This document shows positions 9,607 through 17,887 of a DNA stretch of 64,000 nucleotides, piece after piece. The number at the start of each line of letters is the position of its first letter. Within the stretch, counting starts at the first letter, position 1. A program made the translations under genes and the position numbers. Under the pieces are notes generated by a model. The model was not told the origin of the DNA. It ran no database searches and saw only the letters and a list, made by a program, of their open reading frames with translations. The DNA is from Eubacteriaceae bacterium (GTDB taxonomy: Bacteria; Bacillota; Clostridia; Lachnospirales; Lachnospiraceae): positions 1 to 64,000 of the forward strand of contig CABJBF010000005.1 of the NCBI GenBank assembly GCA_902363805.1, written 5' to 3'.

Positions 9607-10029
9607 GTCGTTCACCTCGCTGCTAATTTTATAAAGTAGTTAAATTATACCATTTAATTGCCCATATTTAAAGGATTTTCTTAGATTTTTTTATTACATT
9701 TTTCTATATACGAAACGTTTTTATTTAGTTTTTTGTGCATTTTCAACAATTTTCGTCATATTATTGCAGTTAATTTCTAATTTGTCTTTTTTTTAACAAT
9801 TCTTTTAATGTCATATTCTTAAATTTTTCCTTTTATTTTCTTTTTTTTAAGAGTATACTTATAAAGCAAATAGGAGAGTTTAGCCTTTATTTTTCAGTAA
9901 ATATGGCGTTTTTTCAGTAAAAAATAAAGTGAAAAATAATTACTTTCTTATAATATTGAAAACTTTTATTTTGTTACTACTTATTATAAAGTAACCAAAA
10001 TTTATTACTTATTAAAAGAGGTATCACAA
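9607..10029. other. Divergent intergenic region between glgC and murC
   Basis: It holds outward promoters for glgC (minus) and murC (plus). A CG-centred motif GAAACGTTTTTATTT lies at 9712-9726 on the glgC side and recurs upstream of the GH3 gene. On the murC side CTTTATTTTT and AAAAATAAAG (about 9893-9930) can form a ten-bp stem in the leader, and CAGTAAA-like strings recur inside it. No ORF is supported. Confidence 0.45.
9712..9726. promoter_or_regulatory. Candidate CcpA/LacI-type operator upstream of glgC
   Basis: GAAACGTTTTTATTT has a CG-centred AAACGTTT palindrome, like cre or LacI-family half sites, and recurs identically at 30138-30152 upstream of the beta-glucosidase gene. Both neighbours are carbohydrate genes. 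The link to catabolite control is inferred. Confidence 0.35.
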
Positions 10030-11412
10030 ATGTATATTTTAAATTTTAACGAACCATGTAAATTACATTTTACGGGAATTGGTGGAATCAGCATGAGCGC
10101 TTTAGCAGAAATTATGTTATCAAGACATTTCACTGTTACAGGTTCTGACAATCAAAATTCACAGATTACAGCACATCTTGAATCATTAGGTGCAAAGATT
10201 TTCTACGGTCAGCGTAACGAAAATGTTTCACCTGACACTGATGTACTTATTTATACAGCTGCGGTAAAAAATGATAATCCTGAATTAGTAGCTGCAAGAG
10301 AATATGGGATTCCAACATTAACACGTGCAGAGTTTTTAGGACAAATGATGAAAAATTACGATGTTGCAATTGGTGTTTCAGGAACTCACGGAAAAACCAC
10401 TACAACTTCAATGATTTCACAGATTTTACTTCAGGCAAATACTGACCCTACTATTTTAGTCGGTGGAATTATGCCTGCAATCAAAGGTAACACCAGAGTT
10501 GGTCACTCTGGAACAATGATTACTGAAGCCTGCGAATACACAAATAGCTTCTTATCATTTGCACCAACTGTAGGCATCATTTTAAATGTTGCCGCAGATC
10601 ATCTTGACTTCTTTAAAGATTTAGATGATATTCGTCATAGTTTTAGAAGATACGCAGAGTTACTTCCTGCTAACGGAGCTTTAATTATCAACGGAGACAT
10701 CGACAATCTCGAATATTTTACAAAAGACTTAGACTGCAAAGTTATTACTGTAGGTTCTGAAGAATCAGGCAGTATGTACACTGCAAAAAATATTACATTT
10801 GATGAATTTGCTCATGGAAGCTATGATTTGTATGTTGAAGGAGAATTTAAGCACAGAGTTACTTTAAAGGTAACAGGCATGCACAACATTTATAACTCTC
10901 TTGCAGCAATTGCAACTGCTCACTTTTTAAATATTGATAAAGAAGATATTCTTAATGGGCTTGAAGCTTATAGCGGAACTGATAGACGTTTCCAATTCAA
11001 GGGCAAACTTGGAGATATAACTATTATTGATGATTATGCTCATCATCCTGATGAAATTACTGCAACGCTTAAGACTGCTGAACATTATCCTCATAAAAAG
11101 TTATGGGTTGTATTCCAACCTCATACATATACAAGAACTAAGGCTCTACTTCCTAAGTTTGCAAAAGCATTATCAGAGGCTGACGCTGTTGTTCTTGCAG
11201 ATATTTATGCAGCAAGAGAAAAGAACACTTTAGGAATTAGTTCTAAAAATTTGGCTGATGAAATAGAAAAATTAGGTACTGAAGTACATTATTTTCCAAC
11301 TTTCGATGAAATTGAAAATTTTTTATTAGAAAATTGTAATGATAATGACTTATTAATAACTATGGGTGCCGGAGATGTCTATAAAATCGGCGAAAAGCTG
11401 CTAGGTAAATAA
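10030..11412 (+). CDS. murC: UDP-N-acetylmuramate--L-alanine ligase
   Basis: A 460-residue cytosolic ligase that adds L-alanine to UDP-MurNAc, the first step of stem-peptide assembly in peptidoglycan synthesis. Seen: HFTGIGGISMSALAE at the N-terminus, ATP-binding GVSGTHGKTTTTS (about residues 115-127), EACEYTNSF, the HLDFF segment and the C-terminal FQPHTYTRTKALL and GAGDVYKIGE motifs. AAGAGG lies nine bases before the ATG. It is the first gene of the plus-strand block and has its own terminator. Confidence 0.98.
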   Translation: MYILNFNEPCKLHFTGIGGISMSALAEIMLSRHFTVTGSDNQNSQITAHLESLGAKIFYGQRNENVSPDTDVLIYTAAVKNDNPELVAAREYGIPTLTRAEFLGQMMKNYDVAIGVSGTHGKTTTTSMISQILLQANTDPTILVGGIMPAIKGNTRVGHSGTMITEACEYTNSFLSFAPTVGIILNVAADHLDFFKDLDDIRHSFRRYAELLPANGALIINGDIDNLEYFTKDLDCKVITVGSEESGSMYTAKNITFDEFAHGSYDLYVEGEFKHRVTLKVTGMHNIYNSLAAIATAHFLNIDKEDILNGLEAYSGTDRRFQFKGKLGDITIIDDYAHHPDEITATLKTAEHYPHKKLWVVFQPHTYTRTKALLPKFAKALSEADAVVLADIYAAREKNTLGISSKNLADEIEKLGTEVHYFPTFDEIENFLLENCNDNDLLITMGAGDVYKIGEKLLGK

Positions 11413-11425
11413 AGTTATTAACACT

Positions 11426-11472
11426 ATCCGTAAAAATGTGGTAAAAAGTTATCAACATTTTTACGGATTTTT
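11426..11472 (+). terminator. murC terminator
   Basis: ATCCGTAAAAATGT (11426-11439) pairs perfectly with ACATTTTTACGGAT (11455-11468), followed by TTTT, 14 bases after the murC stop. Confidence 0.9.
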
Positions 11473-11558
11473 AGTTTACATAACATTTTATATTTTTAAA
11501 CCTGATAAATGCCCTATTTAAAGCCTTTTTACAATTTTCGACAAATTATTTTCGAAAG

Positions 11559-11585
11559 TTATTCACATTATTAACATTATTAACA
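11559..11585 (+). repeat. Three tandem DnaA-box-like 9-mers
   Basis: TTATTCACA, TTATTAACA and TTATTAACA follow one another without a gap. The first differs from the consensus DnaA box by one base, the others by two. A further TTATCAACA lies at 11449-11457 and TTATTAACA at 11415-11423. They lie upstream of two replication-initiation genes. Confidence 0.45.
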
Positions 11586-11764
11586 TTTGCCTGAACCCCT
11601 TTAAAAATGGGCGTTTCAGTGTTTTTTAACCCTTTTCAAATAAAATTTATTGTGCTATACTTTGTCTTGCTTGAGAGAGAAAAAGGATTTTGACCTTTAT
11701 TATTTTTTTGCTTTCTCAAGAAATTGGTTTACATAACATTTTGAGAATTTGAGAGGTTTTTATC

Positions 11765-12928
11765 ATGGGTAAGTTAGTTATAGATAGAGGGAATTTTACA
11801 GATTTAACATCAGTATCTAATCTTTTTATTGATGAATATATGCCAAATGCCAATGGCGAATTTGTTAAAATATATTTATATCTTTTAAGATTAGTTTCCG
11901 GACATTCTACTGAAATAACAACAGATGCTTTGGCTGATCTTTTATGTTTTACTGAAAGTGATGTTGAACGTGGGTTATCTTACTGGGAACGCCTCGGTCT
12001 TATTTCTCTTTCAAGAGATGAGGACATGCATGTTAACGGAATTCGCATGGAAGCATATACAACTAATAAATTTTATGTCAAATCAATATTAAACTCTTCA
12101 GGAAGCCAGGTTTCAGCAAGAGCTGTTGGCGATACTTTTTATGGCAATTATGAAGATGTTAATTCTGAACCTGCATTAATCGAAAGTATTGCACCTGCAA
12201 ATGCAATTCCTGCCAAGCGCAAATATACTTCTAAAGAAATTTCCGCATTCAGCAAGGATCCAAGGGTTCAGCAGTTAACATTTCTTGCCCAAACTTATCT
12301 TGGTAAGACATTAAACAGTAATGATGTTAATTCTATTTTATATATGATTGATGGTTTAAATTTATCTTCTGATTTTATCGAATATCTTATGGAGATGTGC
12401 ATTTCATCAGGAAATAATACTTTAGGCTCTATCGAAAAGTCAGCTGTCAACTATTATAAACGTGGAATTACAACTATTGATGATATTAAATTTGATACAA
12501 AAATCAGGAAATCAATTTATAAGAGTGTATTTAAAATATTTGGATTAACTGACCAGAACGCAGCAAAGAAGGATGTTAATTACATTTCTAAATGGACAGA
12601 AACTTATAATTTTTCAGAAGATATTATTGTTGAAGCTTGCAACCGTACAATAGAACATACCCATACAGCAAGTTTTCCTTATGCTGACACAATTCTTAAA
12701 GGATGGTATAATAACGGTATTACAGATTTATCACAAGTTGAACAGTTAGATGAAGAACATGCTAAAGAAGTTTCTGAGAAGTTTTCATCTCTTCAGGCTT
12801 CTAAGGCTTCTAAGGCTTCTAACAAATCATGCTCAGCAAGTCTTAAGAAGTTTAAAAACATGGACGAGCGTACATACGATTCTATTGAGTTAGAAAAAAT
12901 GTTACTTTCATCTACAAATAGAAAATAG
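11765..12928 (+). CDS. DnaD-domain replication initiation protein (DnaB/DnaD-like)
   Basis: A 387-residue protein with a winged-helix-like N-terminus (about residues 20-110), then two DnaD-like helical modules (about 155-245 and 250-330; NYISKWTETYNFSEDIIVEACNR and the YADTILKGWYNNGI signature) and a Lys/Ser-rich tail with three SKA repeats. Gram-positive DnaD/DnaB proteins remodel DNA and help load the replicative helicase. The next gene, ten bases on, is the helicase loader ATPase, so this probably does the B. subtilis DnaB/DnaD job. The ribosome binding site is GAGAGG. Confidence 0.88.
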   Translation: MGKLVIDRGNFTDLTSVSNLFIDEYMPNANGEFVKIYLYLLRLVSGHSTEITTDALADLLCFTESDVERGLSYWERLGLISLSRDEDMHVNGIRMEAYTTNKFYVKSILNSSGSQVSARAVGDTFYGNYEDVNSEPALIESIAPANAIPAKRKYTSKEISAFSKDPRVQQLTFLAQTYLGKTLNSNDVNSILYMIDGLNLSSDFIEYLMEMCISSGNNTLGSIEKSAVNYYKRGITTIDDIKFDTKIRKSIYKSVFKIFGLTDQNAAKKDVNYISKWTETYNFSEDIIVEACNRTIEHTHTASFPYADTILKGWYNNGITDLSQVEQLDEEHAKEVSEKFSSLQASKASKASNKSCSASLKKFKNMDERTYDSIELEKMLLSSTNRK

Positions 12929-12938
12929 GTTTTAAATT

Positions 12939-13931
12939 ATGGGTTTAAAAAGAGAACAATACGACGTTATTAGCAATATGTATAATATGCGCCGTTTAAA
13001 CAATAAAATTGAATTAGAAGAGAGAATTGCCAAGGTTTATGAAAAAGCCCCTGAAGTTGAAGAAATAAGCCACCAGATTAGTTCTTTGGCCATTTCAGCC
13101 GGAAGGAAAGCTTTAGCTGGGGATTCTTCAGCAGTTGATTCACTAAAAAGGGAATTAGTCTTATTAAAAGATGATAAGAAGGCTGCTTTACTTGCCGCCG
13201 GTTTTCCATGTGATTATCTGGATGAGATATTTACATGCCCTGACTGTAAAGATACAGGTTTTATAAATGGTGAACCATGCCACTGCTTTACTAAGGCTGT
13301 TGTTGAGGAATTATACTCACAATCTAACTTAAAAGAGATTCTTATGCGAGAAAACTTTGACAATTTTAACTTTGACTATTACAATAGTGGCGAAGTAGAT
13401 TCTATTACGGGAAAAACTCCTCTTGAAAATATTGAGGATGTTGTTGACCATTGCAGGTATTTTATTAAGAATTTTAAAGACAGTCATGAAAGTCTTTTGA
13501 TTTATGGGAATGCAGGTGTTGGCAAGACTTTTCTAGTTAACTGCATTGCTAAAGAACTTATAGAACAGGCTTACTCTGTTATTTATTTATCTGCAGTTCA
13601 ATTATTTGACCTGTTGGCTGATTTATCATTTAACAGCCACAAATCTACGGGAAATAAACATATTAGTATGAGAGAACTTCTAAGCTGTGATTTATTGATT
13701 ATTGATGACCTTGGCACGGAAATGGCTAATTCATTTACTGCCTCATCACTTTTCAATTGCCTTAATGAACGCCTTATACGTCAAAAATCTACTATTATTT
13801 CTTCAAATCTTTCTGTAGATGAATTGAAGCAAAACTATACTGAGCGTATTTTTTCACGTGCAGTTGGCAATTATACTGTTATGAAGATTTTTGGCGATGA
13901 TATAAGAATAAAAAGTAAATTTAACAATTAA
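12939..13931 (+). CDS. DnaC/DnaI-type helicase loader ATPase
   Basis: A 330-residue AAA+ ATPase. The N-terminal half holds a Zn-binding cluster (CPDCKDTG...CHCF, about residues 99-117). The C-terminal half has Walker A GNAGVGKT (about 190), Walker B LLIIDDLGTE (about 253) and a sensor-1 TIISSNLS segment. It is expected to bind and load the replicative helicase DnaC/DnaB onto single-stranded DNA. It follows the DnaD-domain gene by ten bases and precedes prs by 20, in one plus-strand operon. Confidence 0.93.
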   Translation: MGLKREQYDVISNMYNMRRLNNKIELEERIAKVYEKAPEVEEISHQISSLAISAGRKALAGDSSAVDSLKRELVLLKDDKKAALLAAGFPCDYLDEIFTCPDCKDTGFINGEPCHCFTKAVVEELYSQSNLKEILMRENFDNFNFDYYNSGEVDSITGKTPLENIEDVVDHCRYFIKNFKDSHESLLIYGNAGVGKTFLVNCIAKELIEQAYSVIYLSAVQLFDLLADLSFNSHKSTGNKHISMRELLSCDLLIIDDLGTEMANSFTASSLFNCLNERLIRQKSTIISSNLSVDELKQNYTERIFSRAVGNYTVMKIFGDDIRIKSKFNN

Positions 13932-13951
13932 CACACGGAGGAAATCTAAAA

Positions 13952-15121
13952 ATGTCTAACAAAAAATTTATCGAATCTATCCCTGTAGGTCCGCTTGCAA
14001 TTGTTGCTTTACCTGGAAGTAAAGCTCTCGGAGATAAAGTTGATGCTTATATTTCCGGATGGAGAAGTGAAAGACTTGAAGCTAAAGAATCACCTATTAC
14101 CTTCAAAGGATATGTTAAGGATTCTTATCTTCTAAACGTAAGTGTTCCTAGATTTGGTACAGGCGAAGCAAAATGCGCTTTAAAAGATACTGTACGTGGT
14201 TGTGACCTTTACATCATTGATGATGTTACTAACCACAGTATCGAATACACAGTATGCGGTCAAAAGAATCATATGTCTCCAGATGATCATTATGCTGATA
14301 TCAAGAGAGTTATCGCTGCTGCAAGTGGTAAAGCACGTAAAATTACAGTTATCATGCCTTTCTTATATGAAAGCAGACAGCATAGACGTTCATCTAGAGA
14401 ATCTATGGACTGCGCTGTAATGCTTCAGGAATTAGTAAATATGGGTGTTGATAATATTATTACATTTGACGCTCATGACCCTCGAGTTAATAATGCAATT
14501 CCTATTAGTGGATTTGAATCAGTTATGCCAACATATCAGTTCATTAAAAACCTTTTAAGAAATGTTCCTGATATTAAACTTGATTCTGACCATTTAATGA
14601 TGATCAGCCCTGATGAAGGTGCTATGGGAAGAGTTGTATACTATGCAAACGTTTTAGGTGTTAACATGGGTATGTTCTACAAACGTCGTGATTATACAAA
14701 GGTTGTAGATGGACGTAATCCAATTGTTGCACATGAATATTTAGGGGATTCCGTTGAAGGTAAAGATGTTTTAATTATTGATGATATGATTTCTTCCGGT
14801 GATAGTATGTTAGACGTAGCTAAACAGCTTAAGAAGAGAAAAGCAAACAGAGTATTTGTTGCTTCTACATTTGGTTTATTTACAAACGGTTTAGATAGAT
14901 TCGATGAAGCTTATGAACAGGGATTAATTTACAGAGTTATGACTACAAACAGTATTTACCAGACTCCAGAGCTTCTTGAAAAAGAATGGTACATCAATGT
15001 TGATATAAGCAAATTTACAGCTTTATTCATTGACAGATTAAACCATGACGCATCAATTAGTGACATCTTAAACCCAATTGATAAGATTACTAAAAAGATT
15101 AATGAATATAATAATAAATAA
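13952..15121 (+). CDS. prs: Ribose-phosphate pyrophosphokinase (long form)
   Basis: A 389-residue PRPP synthetase making PRPP from ribose 5-phosphate and ATP for nucleotide, His and Trp synthesis. The two-domain phosphoribosyltransferase fold is seen: FDAHDPRV, the YESRQHRRSSRESMD segment and the PRPP-binding DVLIIDDMISSGDSM. It is about 70 residues longer than the usual 315-residue class I enzyme and lacks the canonical start, so allosteric behaviour may differ. The ribosome binding site is GGAGG. A strong terminator follows. Confidence 0.93.
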   Translation: MSNKKFIESIPVGPLAIVALPGSKALGDKVDAYISGWRSERLEAKESPITFKGYVKDSYLLNVSVPRFGTGEAKCALKDTVRGCDLYIIDDVTNHSIEYTVCGQKNHMSPDDHYADIKRVIAAASGKARKITVIMPFLYESRQHRRSSRESMDCAVMLQELVNMGVDNIITFDAHDPRVNNAIPISGFESVMPTYQFIKNLLRNVPDIKLDSDHLMMISPDEGAMGRVVYYANVLGVNMGMFYKRRDYTKVVDGRNPIVAHEYLGDSVEGKDVLIIDDMISSGDSMLDVAKQLKKRKANRVFVASTFGLFTNGLDRFDEAYEQGLIYRVMTTNSIYQTPELLEKEWYINVDISKFTALFIDRLNHDASISDILNPIDKITKKINEYNNK

Positions 15122-15144
15122 TTGAATTAATTTACTATGATATT

Positions 15145-15190
15145 AAACTGTTGTGTTTACAACCATAGTTGCAAATGCAACAGTTTTTTT
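15145..15190 (+). terminator. prs terminator
   Basis: AAACTGTTG (15145-15153) pairs with CAACAGTTT (15178-15186) and is followed by TTTT, 24 bases past the prs stop. Confidence 0.85.
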
Positions 15191-15197
15191 AATACAA

Positions 15198-15278
15198 AAA
15201 ACCTTCAAAAGATTATATTAAGGAAATTCCAAAGAACAAACTTTTTGGATATATCATCTCATATCTCTTGAAGGTTTT
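15198..15278. terminator. Long bidirectional hairpin
   Basis: AAAACCTTCAA (15198-15208) pairs with TTGAAGGTTTT (15268-15278). The interior can form a second stem (ATTCCAAAG with CTTTTTGGAT). Both flanks are T-rich when read outward, so it could end transcripts from the left and, on the minus strand, from the Hpt gene. A small structured RNA or a MITE remnant is an alternative. Confidence 0.5.
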
Positions 15279-15285
15279 ATTTTTA

Positions 15286-15335
15286 TGTATTATTTTTTTA
15301 TGTATTATTTTTTTATGTATTATTTTTTTATGCAT
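15286..15335. repeat. 15-bp tandem repeat (just over three units)
   Basis: TGTATTATTTTTTTA is repeated at 15286, 15301 and 15316 with perfect identity, then a diverged TGCATTA. The low-complexity unit suggests replication slippage. Confidence 0.85.
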
Positions 15336-15412
15336 TAAATTGTTATGTATTTATTCTTTATCTCTTGTACAAATTGCTCTGTTCTAGCCGTTTTGTTTTA
15401 ATTAATTATAAT

Positions 15413-15500
15413 TCTGTCGGAATTAATTATAGTCAATTCCAGTTCTTTCTGTTGCAGTTAACTCTAGTCAATTACAAATCTGTTGCAGTTAACTCTAGTT
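15413..15500. repeat. Imperfect tandem repeat (31-35 bp) overlapping the hpt stop
   Basis: CTGTTGCAGTTAACTCTAGT occurs at 15449-15468 and 15480-15499, 31 bp apart. A diverged copy with the same framework (TCTGTCGGAATTAATTATAG) begins at 15413. The last unit contains the TAG stop codon of the Hpt gene (15495-15497), so the array looks like copies of that gene's 3' end. Confidence 0.75.
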
Positions 15501-15851
15501 CTGTTCTGCGAATTCTTTAAGTACGCTTATTGTCATTTCGTACTCTTTTTCTACATCTTTAAACATTTCATCACAGCCTTCAAGCTTTCCTGCTCTTAAC
15601 TGTTCAGTAATCTTTGAGCTTGCTTCATATAACTTGTCAAATCCAAGATTAACACATACACCCTTTAATGTGTGTGCTGCCCTAAATGAATCATCCAAAT
15701 TTTTGCCTGCTAATGCATCTTTTAAGTTCTGGAAACTTGAATCGTCTAAAAACTTAATTGCAAATTTTTTGATTATCATTTCACTGCCTAATCTTCCTAG
15801 GACTTTTTCATAGTTTGAGCCCATCTTTTCGTAGCATTCTTTTGTAGTCAT
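15495..15851 (-). CDS. Hpt (histidine phosphotransfer) domain protein
   Basis: A 118-residue single-domain Hpt protein. The four-helix bundle signature AAHTLKGVCVNLG places the phospho-accepting histidine at residue 60. Such stand-alone proteins relay phosphate between a hybrid kinase and a response regulator. No kinase or regulator gene is adjacent, so the partners lie elsewhere. The ribosome binding site is AGGAGG. Its stop codon lies inside a tandem repeat. Confidence 0.9.
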   Translation of the reverse strand: MTTKECYEKMGSNYEKVLGRLGSEMIIKKFAIKFLDDSSFQNLKDALAGKNLDDSFRAAHTLKGVCVNLGFDKLYEASSKITEQLRAGKLEGCDEMFKDVEKEYEMTISVLKEFAEQN

Positions 15852-15979
15852 AGTCTGTTCCTCCTATTTAACCTGTTCAATTTTATTTTCTGTTTTTGTA
15901 AACCCAATCCCCACAAATTTATTACATTACCAATCTCATTATTTATTATTTAAATTGATTAGCATGTAGCATCTACTAA

Positions 15980-17887
15980 TCAATCTAATTTCTTCAAGTG
16001 ATAATCAAGTCCCAGCTTGTCCGCCATAACCTTTTCTCTTGTATGACATGAGAACACTATTACCTGGTCAAGATTTTCTGCCATAAACTTCATTGTGTTT
16101 CCCATTCGTTTATTATCGTACATTGCAAAAGTATCGTCAAGCAAAATAGGTTTTGTATCGTTTTCAAATATTATATCTGCTGCTGCAAGCCTTAAAGCCA
16201 TGTAAATTTGTTCAACAGTTCCCTTACTTAATTTAAAAGATGATATTAAAGCATTTCTACCATTAACTGAAACATTTAAGTTATCATCTATAACAATATT
16301 GTTGTATTTTCCATTTGTAATCTTTGACATATAGTAAGAAGCCTTTTCGTTAAGTCGTCTTCCAAAACTGTTTCTAACTTCATAAGCTATTTCTTCAATT
16401 TCTCTTTTAGCATTCTCTAATGCTCTTATTTCAATCTCTGCATTTTTAATGGATTGAAGTTTTGCTTTTAAATTCTCTATATGCTTTTCTAATTCAATAT
16501 CCTGTTCCTGCTTCTGCTCTAATACACCTTGCTCTTTTCCAATTTTTTCCTTAAGCGCTGCATATTCTTCATCAAGTTCTTTTATCTCTTCACTATAATC
16601 ATCGCTTGATAATTCTGATTCTTCAAGATTTTTTAAAGATTCTTTAGCTACACTTAAATTAGCTCTTCTGTTATCAAGTTGACGCTCTGTATATGTTTTT
16701 TCATTATTTAATGCATCTAACTTATCCATGATAAGTTTAGTTTCTTTTAAATTTTCAGCAAGTCTTTCTTTGCTCTTTACATTCATAAAAAACTTAACAA
16801 TTGTTGCTATTAAAAATGCTAATGCTAATCCTGCCGGTATTCCAATTTTTAAAATGCCTTTGCTTGAAAAATCAAGTAATTCAGGATTTGCCATAAACAT
16901 ACCTATTGAACATCCAAGGCATACAACTGTTATAAGGGCGAACACAATTGGTATATTTGTCGCCTTATTTAAGGCGTTGCTTACTCGTTCCATTACTTCC
17001 CTTGTTGGAATTCCTTTTGACTCTAACTGCTTTTCCATTTCTCCCTTTTGAGCCGTTATCTCTGTCAAAGTTCTTGAAGCCTTATCAATTTCATGGTTAA
17101 GCTGCATTATTTCATTGTAAAGATTTTCTTTTCTGGCACTGTATTTTGTCATTTCTTCTAATCTGACAGCATCCTTTCCTGCCAAATCCTGCTTCTTTGC
17201 CAGTAACTCCGCTTCTTTACTCCTGTCTAAATCAATTTCAGAAATTATTGTATCCTGCTCTCTTTTAGACATCTCTATTTCTTCTGCGGTTTCTTCCATA
17301 TCACGAATTACTGATTCTTTAGAACCTACTTTATTTTCGCTTATTATTTCTTTACGCTCAGCATCAAGACTTGTCAAAGCCTGTTTCATATCAATTTCCA
17401 TAGACTTTGTTGAACCTAAATTTGCTGCGTAGTTCTTTAATATATTTTCTAATTCTTTATCAGTTGCACTTCCAATCTGGCTTATGCTAATCGTGTTATA
17501 ATAACAACTTTCATCTAAGCCTCTAAACAACTGCTTTATTTCGTTGTCATCAAGTTCTCTTCCAAGGTCCTCATCTATGACACGAAATGATTTTTCATTT
17601 TTATTAAAATTTCTTTCAAAACGATAGTCCTTACCATCGTTTTCAACTCGCATCATTCCACGATATACTTCAGGATTAATCCATGGTTCATATTTGGTAT
17701 ATGTATCTTTTCCACTAGCTTTTCCACGCTGTTTATCTATACCAAAAAGCATTCCTCTTATGAATGTGTGTATTGTTGTTTTTCCGGCTTCATTTTCACC
17801 ATAAACAATGTTTAATCCTCTTTCGAAATGAATTTCTGTATCATGAAATTTGCCAAAATTAATCAATCGAATATCTTTTATTATCAT
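15980..17887 (-). CDS. yhaN: YhaN-like SMC/Rad50-type ATPase with internal membrane segments
   Basis: A 635-residue SbcC/Rad50-family ATPase. Walker A GENEAGKTT is at residues 30-38, followed by a coiled-coil region of only a few hundred residues. In the middle are two hydrophobic segments (about 310-333 and 344-363), then a second coiled coil, the ABC signature (LSKGTVEQIYMALR, about 550) and Walker B ILLDDTF (about 577). The membrane hairpin at the apex suggests a membrane-tethered version. B. subtilis YhaN is much longer, so this is a compact form. It overlaps yhaO by four bases (ATGA), consistent with a nuclease-ATPase complex for DNA repair. Confidence 0.88.
   Translation of the reverse strand: MIIKDIRLINFGKFHDTEIHFERGLNIVYGENEAGKTTIHTFIRGMLFGIDKQRGKASGKDTYTKYEPWINPEVYRGMMRVENDGKDYRFERNFNKNEKSFRVIDEDLGRELDDNEIKQLFRGLDESCYYNTISISQIGSATDKELENILKNYAANLGSTKSMEIDMKQALTSLDAERKEIISENKVGSKESVIRDMEETAEEIEMSKREQDTIISEIDLDRSKEAELLAKKQDLAGKDAVRLEEMTKYSARKENLYNEIMQLNHEIDKASRTLTEITAQKGEMEKQLESKGIPTREVMERVSNALNKATNIPIVFALITVVCLGCSIGMFMANPELLDFSSKGILKIGIPAGLALAFLIATIVKFFMNVKSKERLAENLKETKLIMDKLDALNNEKTYTERQLDNRRANLSVAKESLKNLEESELSSDDYSEEIKELDEEYAALKEKIGKEQGVLEQKQEQDIELEKHIENLKAKLQSIKNAEIEIRALENAKREIEEIAYEVRNSFGRRLNEKASYYMSKITNGKYNNIVIDDNLNVSVNGRNALISSFKLSKGTVEQIYMALRLAAADIIFENDTKPILLDDTFAMYDNKRMGNTMKFMAENLDQVIVFSCHTREKVMADKLGLDYHLKKLD

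Larger units (their letters stand above)
11413..11764. other. Intergenic region with DnaA-box-like 9-mers
   Basis: After the murC terminator there is no ORF. The stretch holds several sequences one or two bases off the DnaA box TTATCCACA, including three abutting copies at 11559-11585. It ends with a probable promoter and leader for the DnaD gene, where GAGAGAAAAAGGA and TTTGAGAGG strings are seen. Confidence 0.45.
15122..15494. other. Repeat-rich intergenic region between convergent prs and hpt
   Basis: No ORF. In order it holds the prs terminator, an 81-base two-armed hairpin, 15-bp tandem repeats and a set of 31-35 bp imperfect repeats that run into the end of the Hpt gene. Confidence 0.6.
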
